Notes: generated by a model from the sequence alone, not told the origin. Numbered from the stretch's first letter, positions 27,901-36,974 are shown. The stretch: DNA of 64,000 bases from Saccharothrix australiensis (GCF_003634935.1 NZ_RBXO01000001.1:3497501-3561500), one strand, 5' to 3'. Made by a program: numbers and translations.

Positions 27901-30900
27901 GGTCCCACTACCGCAGCACGGTCCTCGACGCCAAGCCGGACGCCTACTGGCGGCTCGGCGACCGGGGCGGGGACAACGCCGTCAGCCAGATCGGCATCAA
28001 CCTCGGCGCGGACAAGGCGCGGCTGACCGATGTCGCGCTCGGCGGGGAGGGCGCGCTGTCCGGCACCGACGACAAGGCGGCCGGCTTCAACGGCGGCTCG
28101 TCGGTGATGAGGCTGCCCGACGGCCTGGTCCGGCGGACCCGCGAGCTGACCGTCGAGCTGTGGTTCAAGACCACGACCGGCGGCCCGCTGCTGGGCGCGC
28201 AGCTCAAACCGCTGGGTGAGAACGACAACCCGACCTCGGCGACGCTGCTGGAGGTCGGCGCGGACGGCAAGCTCACCGGCCGCTTCCCCGGCGTCATCCC
28301 GTTCCCGCCGCCCAGCGCGGGCCCGGTGAACGACGGCCGCTGGCACCACGTCGTGCTCACCGGCTCGCTGACCACCCAGACGCTGTACCTGGACGGGCAG
28401 CAGGTGAGCACCCGCGCCGGGGTCATCGACACCTCCGAGATGGCCTACAGCCAGATCGGCGCGGCGTTCTCCGGCGGCACGCGCAAGTGGTTCGCCGGCC
28501 AGGTCGACGAGGTCGCGGTCTACCAGCACCCGCTCGGCGCGCCCGCGGTGCGGGACCACTTCCGCGCCAGGGAGGCCACCGACCACGTCGCCGAGGTGAA
28601 GCTGCCCAGCGGCCGGGTCGCCGCCCGCCTGGACTACGACACCGCCGCCGACCGGGTGCGCGAGTACGTCGACCACAACGGCGGCACCTGGAAGCTCTCG
28701 GTGCCGGCGGTGTCCGGTCCGCCGACGAACATCATCCGCACCGTTCGGCTCACCGACCCCGCGAACCGCGCCCACTACTACGACTTCGACCCGCTGCGCG
28801 GTCGGATCGTGCGCTACCTCGCCCCGCTGGGCACCTCCACCCGCCCGGAAGACCTGCCGCCCACCACGACGGCCACCCGACCACCGCCGTCGTGCACCAC
28901 ACCGCCGCCGGGCGAACCGGTGTTCTGCGACGTGCCCACCGACGGCGGCCCCGGCTCGTTCCCGCCGGTCGAGGCGCAGGGCGCGCGCAGCTACCACTAC
29001 GACGCCAACGGCTTCCAGAGCACGATCGCCGACGAGAACGGCAACACCGTCACCCTCGTGCAGGACGACCGCGGCAACATCCGTTCCCGCAAGACGTGCC
29101 GCACCGGGCCGACCGACTGCCAGACCGCGCACTTCGAGTACTACAACAGCGACAACCTCACCGATCCCCGGCTGGACAAGCTGATCTCGGCGCGCGACCC
29201 GCGCTCGGCGTCGGCCACCGACACGACCTACCGCACGCTCTACACCTACACCTCGCGCGGCGACCTGGAATCGCAGACGACGCCGGACGGGGCCGTGGTG
29301 CGCCACACCTACACCACGGCGACCACGCCCGCGTTCGGCGGTGGCAGCACGCCGGCGGGCCTCGTGCACACCTCCACCGACGCGCGCAACGCGCAGACGG
29401 TCTACTCCTACTTCCGCAACGGCGACCTCGCGGAAGTGCGCACCCCGAGCGGGTTCGCCACCCGCTTCACCTACGACGCCCTGGGGCGCAGGACGTCCTC
29501 GACCCAAATCTCCACCGCCCACCCCGGCGGCGTGACGACCACCTACACCTACGACAAGCTGTCCCGCCGCACGTCGGTCACGACGGCCGCGACGACCAAC
29601 GCCGTGACCGGAGCCCGGCAGCAGTCGCGCACCACCACGGCCTACGACGTCGACGGCAGGCCCGAACGCGTCCAACTCGAAGACCTGACCGGCGGTGCCG
29701 TCACCCGGTCGTCCACCGTGGAGCACGACGACCGCGGTCGCGTCGCGCTCACCAGGAACGCCGAGGGGCACGAGACCAGCTACCGCTACGACGTGTTCGG
29801 GAATCTCACGTCGATGGTGAACGCCGCGGGCGTCAACTTCGAGTACGCCTACACGGCCCGCAACAAGCTCGCCGAGGTGCGGGTGAAGGGGTGGAACAGC
29901 GACCCCGGCGACGCGCCGCCGACCGAGCAGCTCGTCCTGGCCTCCTACGCGTACGACCTGGCGGGCCGGCTCGTCCGGGAGACCGACGCGATGGGCCGCG
30001 CCACCCGGTACCGCTACTACTCCGACGACCTGCTGCGCCAGGTGGTCGCGGCGGGTTCGCGCGAGATCGTGCTGGAGGACAACACCTACGACGCCGCTGG
30101 CCACCTGACCCGCAGCACGCAGGCCGGCGAGCGCGTGTCGGCGTTCGAGTACGACGCCACCGGCAGGCTCACCGCCACCACCGCCGACCCCGCCGGGCTG
30201 AAGCGGCGCTCGGTGCTGTCCTACGACCCCAACGGCAACGTCACCAAGGTCGTGCGCACCGGCAACGAGTCGAACACCGGCGTCCTGGACGACGGTGTCA
30301 GCGAGACCACCGAGTTCGGTTACGACCAGGCGGGCCGGCAGACCTCGCAGACCGTGTGGCTCGGCGCGGACCGGCTGGTCACGAACTACGGGTACGACCA
30401 GCGCGGCCTGCTGACCTCGTCGACCGACCCGCGGGCCGGCGACGCGCACACCTCGCTGTTCGGCTACGACGAACTCGGCAGGCTGGTCACCGCGTCCACG
30501 CCGCCGGTCACCGCCGAACGGCTCGGCGCGCAACCGGAGACCAAGCGGGCCGTCACGACCCTCGGCTACGACGTGTCCGGGTCCGTCGTGGACGCCCGCG
30601 ACGCGGCGGGCCGCACCACCCACGTGGACCACGACAAGCTCGGCCGCCAGGTCGCCACGCACCTGCCGGACTACACGCCGCCGGGCGCGACCGAGCCGAT
30701 CAAGGCCGTGTGGCGCACCGCCTACGACGAACTCGGCAACGTCACCGAGACCACCGACCCGCGCGGCGCGGTGAGCCGGTTCACCTACGACCAGCTCGGC
30801 CGGCTGGTGTCCTCGGTGGCGCCGAAGTGGGACGTCCCCGGTGAAGCGGGCGGTACGACCGCCTACACCTACACCAGGGTCGGCGAACTGCTCGCGGTGA

Positions 30901-33900
30901 CCGGACCGACCGGCGCGCGGACCGAACGCACCTACGACGAGTTCGGCCGGATGGACACGCTCTCCGTCCTGGAGCGCAAGCCGACGCCCGGCACGTACAC
31001 GACCCGCTTCTCCTACCGCGACACCGGGGAGCTCGCGACGACCACGTCACCGGGCGGGGTGGTCGACAAGATCGACTACGACGCCGCGGGCGACCCGATC
31101 ACGTTCACCTCGGGCGCGGGCGTGCGCACCCGGCTCGGCTACGACCGGGCGGGCCGCCCGGTGAAGTCGGTGGACGGCCTCGGGCGGACCCGCCGCGTCC
31201 AGTACGACCAGGCGGGGAGGGCGGTCAAGAGCCTCGACATCGCCCCGACCGGCGGCCTGCTGCGCCAGACCGCCACGGGCTACGACCGGGCGGGCAACGC
31301 GATCTCCCACACCGACCCGGAGCAGCGGGTCACGGAGGTGGCGGTCGACGCGCTCGGCCGCGTCACCCGGCAGACCGAGCCGGTGGCGGCGGGCGAGTCC
31401 CTCACGACCTCGTTCGGCTACGACATCGTCGGCAACCCCACCAGGTTCACCAACGGCCGCGAGCACAGCACGTGGACGACGTTCACCAGCTGGGACCTGC
31501 CGGAGTCGGTGGTGGAGCCGTCGACCACCGCCCACCCCGCGCCCGGCGACCGCACCTGGACCACGTCCTACGACGCCGCGGGCAACCCGGTGAGCACGGT
31601 GGCGCCGGGCGGTGTGCGCCGTGACCGCACGTTCGACCTGCTCGGCCTGCTGCGCGCGGAAACCGCCCCCGACACCGCCGAGCGCGTGCTCGACTACGAC
31701 GACCTCGGGCGGCTCGTCCGGGCGGGTGGCAACACCTTCTCCTACGACGACCGCGGCGCGCTGCTCGACACCGCCGGCCCGTCGGGCGCCTCGTCGTTCC
31801 GCTACAACGGGGACGGCGACCTGCTCTCCCGCGCCGACGCCTCCGGCACCTCGGCCTTCACCTACCTCGACGGGCGGCTGAAGACCCTCCGCGACGGCAT
31901 CACCGGCACCGTGCAGACGCTGGGCTACGACGAAGCGGGCGCGCTGTCGACCGTCGACTACGGCGGCCGGGGCGTGCGCAGGTTCGACTACGACGAGCTG
32001 GGCCGGCTCAAGACCGACGCGGTGGGCACGGCGGCGTCCACCGCCTACGGCTACGACCTGGCGGACCGGCTCACCGGCAAGACCACCACCGGTGTCGCGG
32101 GCGCGGGGACGCAGACCTACGGCTACGACTTCGCCGGACGCCTCACGTCGTGGAACGGTGTCGCCTACGGCTGGGACGCGGCCGGGAACCGCACCCGCGT
32201 CGGCGACAAGACCGCGCAGTACGACGAACGCGACCGCCTCCTGACCGACGGGGCCAGCAGCTACACCTACACCCCACGGGGAACGCGCGCGACGAAGACC
32301 ACCGGGACGACCGTCGTCCCCTTCGCCTTCGACGGTTTCGACCGGATGACCGCGCAGGGCGCGACCCACTACACCTACGACGCGCTGGACCGGGTCGCCA
32401 CGCGGGACGCGACCGGGTTCTCCTACAGCGGTCCGGGCAACGACCTGGCCTCGGACGGCTCGGCCACGTTCAGCCGCGACCCGTCCGGCGAGGTGATCGC
32501 GCTGGCGTCCGGCGCGGACCAGCGGCTCACGGTGGCCGACGCGCACGGCGACGTCGTCGGCGGCTTCGACCCGGCGACCGGGCCGACCGCGCTGGCCGAT
32601 TCCGCGTCCTACGACCCGTTCGGCGCGGTGACGGCGGTCGGCGGGGCGAAGCGCCCGCTCGGCTTCCAGGGCGACCACACCGATCCCGAGACCGGCCAGG
32701 TCAACATGGGCGCGCGGTGGTACGACCCGGCGAGCGGCGCGTTCGACAGCCGGGACGACGCCTCGCTGCCCACCTCCCCGTCGGCGATGGCGAACCGGTA
32801 CGGCTACGGGTCCTCGTCGCCGGTGAACTTCACGGACCCGTCCGGGCACAACTCGCTGCCGCCGGGCTGGACCTGCACGCCGAGCTGGTGGGACCCGTTC
32901 AGCGGCAACCAGTCCGCGGACTGCCACATGACCCCGCCGAGCGACGACGGCGGCGTGGGCGGCAGCACCTGCGGCGGCGGCGGGGTGGACCCGAGAATCC
33001 AGACGCGCGCCCCCCGCTGCTGTTCCGGCGGCACGGCGAGCAAGGCGTCCAACGGGTGCGCCGGCAGCTCCACCACCACCATGAAGGGCGGCAAGGGCAC
33101 CAGCATGAAGGGCGGCAAGGCCGGCGGGAAGGGCGGCGGGCGCAAGAACGCCACGAAGCCCAAGCCGAAGCCCGACCCGGCGATCGCCGCCCGGAAGGAG
33201 GCCCGCAACAGCGCCCGCACCAACCCGCGGCCGATCCCGCAGGCCATGCGCACGCCGCTGTACGGCTCGACGTACACCCCGCCGGTCTCGTCCGCGCCGC
33301 ACGCGTGGTCCCACGAGGTGGGCGACTACCAGGAGCCGGTCGACGACGTCAACGAGAGCTACCGTCGACTCCAGCGGTCGCTGACGGTCGACCCGGGCAC
33401 CCTGCTGGGCAAGGTCGCCGACACGGTGGCGGCGCCCTCCGAGATCACCGCGACCAACGCGGCGAACAAGTTCCGCATGGACCCGGAGTCGGGCGCAGGC
33501 CAGCGGCACAACCGCGAGGACTTCCCGACCCAGGAGGAGTACGAGCAGTACTGGGGCGAGAAGAACGGTTGCGTCGACAACGGGACCTGGGACCGGACGG
33601 GTCCGGAGTGCGACCCGCCGAACCCCGCCGACACGGCCCGGCAGAACCGGGCGGTCGGTGACTTCCTGATGATGCTGCTCGGTGTCGACGACATCAGCGC
33701 CTGCTTCGAGGACGGTTCGATCGAGGGCTGCCTGTGGTCCGCGATGGCGATCATCCCCGGCGGCAAGCTCGCCAAGGGCGCGAAGCTCGGCGAGCTCTCC
33801 GGCGACGCGGCGCACCTCGGCGACGCCGGTCGGCACATGGTCGGGAACTCCGGCAAGCTGGCCCTGCCGTTCCACGACCCGGCCCTGCGCGACCAGGTCC

Positions 33901-34160
33901 GGAGCGTGGTGGAGCACTTCGACAAGTTCGGCACGCCGCCCGCCGGCGTGTTGCAGGGCGGCAGCAGGCGTGGGGACGGGATCTACCGGGGTGGCGGCCT
34001 GCCTCCCAAGTCCGACAAGTACTACGTGGAAACCGATGTGTGGCCCACGAAACCGGGGGAGCACCGCAAGAGCGGGCGGCTGGTCATGGGCGCTCTGGGC
34101 GAGGTCTACTACACCAACCACTACGATGACGGCTTCGCGCTGATCCGCTCGGGATACTAG
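24975..34160 (+). CDS. Giant Rhs/YD-repeat polymorphic toxin with a barnase/RNase-Sa-like C-terminal tip
   Basis: 3061 residues, uninterrupted, from GTG 24975 with gggggag upstream. A hydrophobic segment near residues 20-40 acts as signal or anchor. Then a DNRLRE-like domain (about 350-535, SSMYVQRDNNGNNFSRVDGD), a DUF6531-like start (RSTDVDPQVGNYTTG), a LamG/concanavalin-like insert (about 990-1190, WFKTTTGGPLLGAQ), a long array of YD repeats to about 2540, and the Rhs core end at about 2555-2620 (GQVNMGARWYDPASGAFDS). A Gly/Lys-rich stretch and a variable region lead to the toxin tip (last roughly 65 residues), which has GRLVMGALGEVYYTNHYDDG, matching the end of bacterial guanyl-specific RNases including the catalytic His. 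A barstar-like gene follows. It is predicted to be delivered to or exposed to competitor cells and to degrade RNA. Confidence 0.93.
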   Translation: MPVFRSRSNAFLPAPVPPTRRWTALLLAVALVVGVFGPELGRLWPRYAEVAAPASGPAQRWGSADGLPHEDGDGKGNTADPVSLQSQYPPVEGQADPAPAANAVEVVDPVPQVRGFDQATSTEIPELRGRSQRTFRNGDGTQTTEFSEVPVNYRAADGSWQPVDPAFVPKEKGEGWRNNADQVSIVAAPRAAASGVVRAALDDGHAIEFGVADAAEVPGEVSGNSVTYRGVRPDADLTVTSEPGLLKEVVRLNTPNAPRSWLFPLTLTGLTAERVDGGVLLHDEKGVRRAHIPDGFMTDASPPDESGAVPTSYGVTYELVRHDGKPALRMDLDAAWLDDPARAYPVSVDPPVDMRAAASSMYVQRDNNGNNFSRVDGDLKVGRSSVSTAASYLSFPGVEDALRNHKIFGANLSLLNYQSSSCSARPITVHPVVVPWTANNSHKYPGPAVGDALASSSFAHGYIASGSTKSRCPSTTETVALGDDGRDLVQRWVTGAQANHGLSVRGSETDPKSWKVFTGAGTANPPRLAVTHTPYNASYKFLRPVPEPPVTRTRAGKVRIEVTNLGAEKWTPGIYALAYRYFGANGQYLGWSESAALPSVVERGGTVELDATINATPPGSYRFEFTMIKRGVAFFTDEQIPPAALAFQVIDVPPVIKEQYPPNGYSAPTLTPSLWARALDVDAPPNGSLQYRFEVCDSDKRNCFDSGRLAKATWTIPHGKLFWSRSYLWRAFAFDGASENEKLPFSTLLTAVPQPEITAHLGNAPYGGRSTDVDPQVGNYTTGAVDASLGTPGPSLTVARTYNSLDPRRDNAFGAGWSTVYDMRVTPDGDGSGNVVVSYPDGQQVRFGANKDGSGNPVGGRLAPPQGRYATLVPQPEGGWTLADKNGTTYVFGGDGRLTGIIDRAQRHQELTYTGGRLAAATDRANGRKLEFTWQGDHVASVTAGGSTWNYTYEGDRLTSVCDPDDGCTRYSHTAGSHYRSTVLDAKPDAYWRLGDRGGDNAVSQIGINLGADKARLTDVALGGEGALSGTDDKAAGFNGGSSVMRLPDGLVRRTRELTVELWFKTTTGGPLLGAQLKPLGENDNPTSATLLEVGADGKLTGRFPGVIPFPPPSAGPVNDGRWHHVVLTGSLTTQTLYLDGQQVSTRAGVIDTSEMAYSQIGAAFSGGTRKWFAGQVDEVAVYQHPLGAPAVRDHFRAREATDHVAEVKLPSGRVAARLDYDTAADRVREYVDHNGGTWKLSVPAVSGPPTNIIRTVRLTDPANRAHYYDFDPLRGRIVRYLAPLGTSTRPEDLPPTTTATRPPPSCTTPPPGEPVFCDVPTDGGPGSFPPVEAQGARSYHYDANGFQSTIADENGNTVTLVQDDRGNIRSRKTCRTGPTDCQTAHFEYYNSDNLTDPRLDKLISARDPRSASATDTTYRTLYTYTSRGDLESQTTPDGAVVRHTYTTATTPAFGGGSTPAGLVHTSTDARNAQTVYSYFRNGDLAEVRTPSGFATRFTYDALGRRTSSTQISTAHPGGVTTTYTYDKLSRRTSVTTAATTNAVTGARQQSRTTTAYDVDGRPERVQLEDLTGGAVTRSSTVEHDDRGRVALTRNAEGHETSYRYDVFGNLTSMVNAAGVNFEYAYTARNKLAEVRVKGWNSDPGDAPPTEQLVLASYAYDLAGRLVRETDAMGRATRYRYYSDDLLRQVVAAGSREIVLEDNTYDAAGHLTRSTQAGERVSAFEYDATGRLTATTADPAGLKRRSVLSYDPNGNVTKVVRTGNESNTGVLDDGVSETTEFGYDQAGRQTSQTVWLGADRLVTNYGYDQRGLLTSSTDPRAGDAHTSLFGYDELGRLVTASTPPVTAERLGAQPETKRAVTTLGYDVSGSVVDARDAAGRTTHVDHDKLGRQVATHLPDYTPPGATEPIKAVWRTAYDELGNVTETTDPRGAVSRFTYDQLGRLVSSVAPKWDVPGEAGGTTAYTYTRVGELLAVTGPTGARTERTYDEFGRMDTLSVLERKPTPGTYTTRFSYRDTGELATTTSPGGVVDKIDYDAAGDPITFTSGAGVRTRLGYDRAGRPVKSVDGLGRTRRVQYDQAGRAVKSLDIAPTGGLLRQTATGYDRAGNAISHTDPEQRVTEVAVDALGRVTRQTEPVAAGESLTTSFGYDIVGNPTRFTNGREHSTWTTFTSWDLPESVVEPSTTAHPAPGDRTWTTSYDAAGNPVSTVAPGGVRRDRTFDLLGLLRAETAPDTAERVLDYDDLGRLVRAGGNTFSYDDRGALLDTAGPSGASSFRYNGDGDLLSRADASGTSAFTYLDGRLKTLRDGITGTVQTLGYDEAGALSTVDYGGRGVRRFDYDELGRLKTDAVGTAASTAYGYDLADRLTGKTTTGVAGAGTQTYGYDFAGRLTSWNGVAYGWDAAGNRTRVGDKTAQYDERDRLLTDGASSYTYTPRGTRATKTTGTTVVPFAFDGFDRMTAQGATHYTYDALDRVATRDATGFSYSGPGNDLASDGSATFSRDPSGEVIALASGADQRLTVADAHGDVVGGFDPATGPTALADSASYDPFGAVTAVGGAKRPLGFQGDHTDPETGQVNMGARWYDPASGAFDSRDDASLPTSPSAMANRYGYGSSSPVNFTDPSGHNSLPPGWTCTPSWWDPFSGNQSADCHMTPPSDDGGVGGSTCGGGGVDPRIQTRAPRCCSGGTASKASNGCAGSSTTTMKGGKGTSMKGGKAGGKGGGRKNATKPKPKPDPAIAARKEARNSARTNPRPIPQAMRTPLYGSTYTPPVSSAPHAWSHEVGDYQEPVDDVNESYRRLQRSLTVDPGTLLGKVADTVAAPSEITATNAANKFRMDPESGAGQRHNREDFPTQEEYEQYWGEKNGCVDNGTWDRTGPECDPPNPADTARQNRAVGDFLMMLLGVDDISACFEDGSIEGCLWSAMAIIPGGKLAKGAKLGELSGDAAHLGDAGRHMVGNSGKLALPFHDPALRDQVRSVVEHFDKFGTPPAGVLQGGSRRGDGIYRGGGLPPKSDKYYVETDVWPTKPGEHRKSGRLVMGALGEVYYTNHYDDGFALIRSGY

Positions 34161-34168
34161 GGACGTTC

Positions 34169-34651
34169 GTGGACCTGAGAGATGTGGTGAGACGCCATCC
34201 GTGGCTCGGGGAACGACCGCACCTGGTCGAGGCGGACCGCCGGGAGGACTTGATCCGGGCGCTGGGAGCGGCGGACGGCGTCCGGGTGCGGACGGTGCGG
34301 GCGCGGACGTCGGTGCCCGAACTGGTCACCGGGATCGGGCGGGCGCTGGAGTTCCCCGAGCCTCTGCCGCGCGGCTGGTGGGCGTTCAACGACTACTACC
34401 GCGAGATCGACCGGCTCTCGCTCGGCCCGTTCGCGGTGGTGGTGGACGACGCGGACCTGCTGGCCCGGAGCGCGGGCGTGGCGGCCTTCGTCGGAGCGGT
34501 GCACCGCTTGCTCTCCATCGCCGACGGAGGCGAACCGTGGGAGGACGTGGACGTGCGCGTCGGGTACTTCTTCGTCGGGAGGTGGGCGGAGCTGGTCTCG
34601 CAGGGCGCCCGCGGGGTCGGCCCGGTCGACCGGGCCGACCCCGCGGGCTAA
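34169..34651 (+). CDS. Barstar-like RNase inhibitor (immunity protein)
   Basis: 160 residues from GTG 34169, eight bases after the Rhs stop, so co-transcribed. The core resembles barstar (PF01337): VRTVRARTSVPELVTGIGRA, ALEFPEPLPRGWWAFNDYYR, then FAVVVDDADLL. In barstar the equivalent helix blocks the RNase active site. The position directly behind an RNase-tipped Rhs gene and the cytosolic character of the protein (no signal) fit an immunity role. Its stop codon overlaps that of the convergent minus-strand gene fragment. Confidence 0.82.
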   Translation: MDLRDVVRRHPWLGERPHLVEADRREDLIRALGAADGVRVRTVRARTSVPELVTGIGRALEFPEPLPRGWWAFNDYYREIDRLSLGPFAVVVDDADLLARSAGVAAFVGAVHRLLSIADGGEPWEDVDVRVGYFFVGRWAELVSQGARGVGPVDRADPAG

Positions 34652-34864
34652 CGCCGCGCGGGTGGCTCGCCGAGGGTGGCCTGCGCCTGGTCGAGCATCG
34701 TCCGCATGCCGTTCAGGAAGCTGGTCGCGTCGTGCAGCGCCGTGTGGAGCTGCTCGGCCAACTCCTCCGACGCGCTGGTGAACACCACCACCTCGGTCGA
34801 CTCCAAGCGCTGGTTCAGCGACGAGACCGCGGTGCGCCAGCGGTGCAGCAGGTCGATCAGCTCG
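34648..34864 (-). pseudogene. Second-frame continuation of the small minus-strand gene, or a separate fragment
   Basis: Minus-strand frame ending at TAG (34650-34648) encodes DAELIDLLHRWRTAVSSLNQ, then RLESTEVVVFTSASEELAEQ and LHTALHDATSFLNGMRTMLD, an amphipathic helical, protein-like sequence. It has no start codon with a ribosome site, and it begins exactly where the preceding frame stops (TGA near 34857). A single-base frameshift would join the two into one protein of about 165 residues. I do not recognise the family. Confidence 0.5.
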
Positions 34865-35147
34865 GCGTCGTGGCGCGGTCCGGCGCGAGCAGCAGCAGGT
34901 TCACCCCGAAGCCCTGCGCCGAGCGCGGCACCTGGAAGTCGGAGTGCGTGCGCAGCAGCGCGCTGGTCGCGAACTCGCGGTAGGCGCGGCTGCGGGCGTA
35001 CTCCTCCACCGTGTCGCGCGCCAGGTCGTCGCTCAACGCGTCGGTGGTCGCGACCTCAAGCAGGAACAGGTCCTGCGGCCTGGTTAACGCGGTGAGGTTC
35101 GCCGGCAGCTCGGTGTCGTGGTCGAACGGCTCGCCGACCAGTCGCAC
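34857..35147 (-). CDS. Small hypothetical protein, probably frameshifted; contains a TTA codon
   Basis: 96 residues from a GTG at 35147, with gaggag 13 bases upstream (a long spacing). The sequence (RLVGEPFDHDTELPANLTAL, LFLLEVATTDALSDDLARDT) is protein-like but unrecognised. It contains a TTA leucine codon at about 35083-35085, rare in such genomes and dependent on bldA tRNA in Streptomyces. The frame ends just where a second protein-like frame takes over, so this is likely the N-terminal part of a frameshifted gene. Convergent with the immunity gene. Confidence 0.5.
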   Translation of the reverse strand: MRLVGEPFDHDTELPANLTALTRPQDLFLLEVATTDALSDDLARDTVEEYARSRAYREFATSALLRTHSDFQVPRSAQGFGVNLLLLAPDRATTPS

Positions 35148-35199
35148 GTCGTCACTCGGACTCCTCGCGCCGGCGGCTCCACCCCACCTCCCCGCGACG

Positions 35200-35241
35200 C
35201 CGAGAGGCTGCCCGCCCCGGACAGGGCGGGCAGCCTCTCGG
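35200..35241 (-). terminator. Strong 18-bp hairpin terminator
   Basis: A perfect 18-bp inverted repeat (35200-35217 with 35224-35241) around a 6-base loop, 52 bases downstream of the stop of the secreted-protein gene on the minus strand. It is the longest perfect hairpin in the window. Confidence 0.88.
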
Positions 35242-35293
35242 TCAGTGCCGAACCCCGCATGGCCAAATGCCGGGTACGCCGAGGTCGAGCCGG

Positions 35294-35743
35294 TCAGCCG
35301 ATACCGTAGACGTGCACCGTCACGTGGCCGTCCGCGCCCTTGATCACGTAGGGCTCGTGGTGGCCCCGGTAGGGCAGGCAGCCGTCGGCGAGCCGGTCGT
35401 CGGAGCCCCCGTCGCGGTCGTTGACGAAGGCGCACACCTGCTCGACGGCGTCCTCGGGGAACGGCACCTCCTCCACGGCGGCGCCGGTCGTCGGGTAGCG
35501 CCACCGGGACGGGATGTCCCCGGCGCGGCCCTGGTGCCACAGCAGCCGGTCCTGGTCCGCCTGCCGCAGGACCACCGCGCCGTACGGCTCGGGGTCCCGG
35601 TGCTCGCCGGGGTCGGCGAACTCGATCGAGTACGCCACCCGCGTCCGCTGCTCCGCCCCGGCGGGGCCGACGCCGGACAGACCGGTCAGCAGCAACCCCG
35701 CCGACGCGACCAACGACGCCTTGCCCAACCACCCGACGACCAT
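35294..35743 (-). CDS. Small secreted protein of unknown function
   Basis: 149 residues from ATG 35743 with a good ribosome site (GGAGG 5 bases upstream). A Sec signal is evident (WLGKASLVASAGLLLTGLSG, cleavage after a GPAGA-like site). The mature part has two cysteines (QVCAFVND and ADGCLPYRG) likely to form a disulphide, and no catalytic motif I know. It is a single-gene unit ending in a strong terminator. Confidence 0.75.
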   Translation of the reverse strand: MVVGWLGKASLVASAGLLLTGLSGVGPAGAEQRTRVAYSIEFADPGEHRDPEPYGAVVLRQADQDRLLWHQGRAGDIPSRWRYPTTGAAVEEVPFPEDAVEQVCAFVNDRDGGSDDRLADGCLPYRGHHEPYVIKGADGHVTVHVYGIG

Positions 35744-36031
35744 TCCTGCCTCCGCACCCGTGATGGCGTTGCCGACACCGCTCGAACGTAGGCAGCGGAG
35801 GCCCACCCCGCCGCGCGCAGCGCGAAAACCGTCCGCGCGGGTGAGGTGTCCACGTCCGGACGGTGAACGTGCCCTGCGCCGGACACGGACGGTGTCCTGC
35901 ACGGCCCGGTCGTACGGGTGGTGCGGAGAGCGCGACAACCACCCCATCGTGTGGCCGGATGAGGGGCGGCAGCAGCCCCTGTGGCGACTACTGTCATGCG
36001 GCGACCTGGTGCCCGGAGAAGGGTTCGCGCC

Positions 36032-36952
36032 ATGTGGCGGTTACTGGTGGTGTCGGTGCTGGTCCCCCTGCTGCTGTGGTCGTCGGGGGTTTCGGCGGCC
36101 TCGGGCGTGCTCGTGGGACGGTCGGGCGCGGCGGCGTTGGCCAATGCCGCGCTGCGGCCCGACACCCCGCCGGACGGGGCGAACGACTGGTCCTGCGCGC
36201 CCTCGCCCGCGCACCCCCGGCCGGTGGTGCTGGTGCACGGCACGGTCGAGAACATGACCTACAACTGGTTCGCGCTCGCCCCGCTGCTGGCCGACGAGGG
36301 GTACTGCGTCTTCGCGTTCAACTACGGCCAACGCCCCGGTCGCGTCGTCGGGCTGCCGGGTTCCCGCCTCGCCGGTGGCGTCGCGCCCATCGCGGAGTCG
36401 GCCGCCGAGCTCGCCGCGTTCGTCGACGAGGTGCGGTACCGCACCGGCGCGGCCGAGGTCGACCTCGTCGGCCACAGCCAGGGCGGGCTGATGCCGCGCC
36501 ACTACCTGAAGTTCCTCGGCGGCGCGGCCGCGGTGCACCACCTCGTCGCCCTGGCCCCGCCCAACCACGGGACCACCGTGCTGGGCCTCTCCCGGCTGCC
36601 CGGCGTGCCCGAGCTGCTCGCCGCCGGCCTCGGCGAGTCGGTGGCGGACCAGGTCGTCGGCTCGGACTTCCTGCGCGCGCTCAACGCGGGCGGCGACACC
36701 GTGCCCGGCGTGCGCTACACGGTGATCGCCACCCGCTACGACGAGGTGGTCACCCCCTACACCTCCGCCTTCCTGGACGGCCCGGAGGTCACCAACATCA
36801 CCCTGCAACGGCTGTGCGGCCCGGCGCACGCCTCCGAGCACCTCGCCGTCCCCTTCGACCAGGCGGCGCTCCGGCACGTCCTCAACGCGCTGGACCCGGC
36901 CCACGCCCGGCCGGTGGCGTGCGGCTTGGCGCTGCCGGTCGTCGGCGGCTGA
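36032..36952 (+). CDS. Secreted triacylglycerol lipase/esterase (Lipase_2-like)
   Basis: 306 residues from ATG 36032 (ggagaaggg upstream). The signal peptide is WRLLVVSVLVPLLLWSSGVS. The mature enzyme shows the lipase pattern: oxyanion-hole strand PVVLVHGTVENM, nucleophile elbow DLVGHSQGGLMPRHYLKF (Ser), and the segment VIATRYDEVVTPYTSAF typical of actinomycete EstA/LipA-type lipases, which carries the acidic residue; the final His is in the ASEHLAV region. It acts outside the cell on ester lipids. Convergent with the GMC oxidoreductase gene. Confidence 0.9.
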   Translation: MWRLLVVSVLVPLLLWSSGVSAASGVLVGRSGAAALANAALRPDTPPDGANDWSCAPSPAHPRPVVLVHGTVENMTYNWFALAPLLADEGYCVFAFNYGQRPGRVVGLPGSRLAGGVAPIAESAAELAAFVDEVRYRTGAAEVDLVGHSQGGLMPRHYLKFLGGAAAVHHLVALAPPNHGTTVLGLSRLPGVPELLAAGLGESVADQVVGSDFLRALNAGGDTVPGVRYTVIATRYDEVVTPYTSAFLDGPEVTNITLQRLCGPAHASEHLAVPFDQAALRHVLNALDPAHARPVACGLALPVVGG

Positions 36953-36974
36953 CCGACCCCTGGGCCCGCGGTGG

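Noticed and set aside
25875-30662. A 1595-codon open frame on the minus strand opposite the Rhs gene
   Set aside because: It mirrors the Rhs coding frame in GC-rich DNA; its translation is Arg/Gly/Val-rich with no domain motifs, while the plus strand has clear YD repeats.
35160-35942. N-terminal extensions of the minus-strand frames through the 18-bp hairpin and above
   Set aside because: They run through a strong terminator and a region already coding for the secreted protein in another frame; ribosome sites support the shorter starts.
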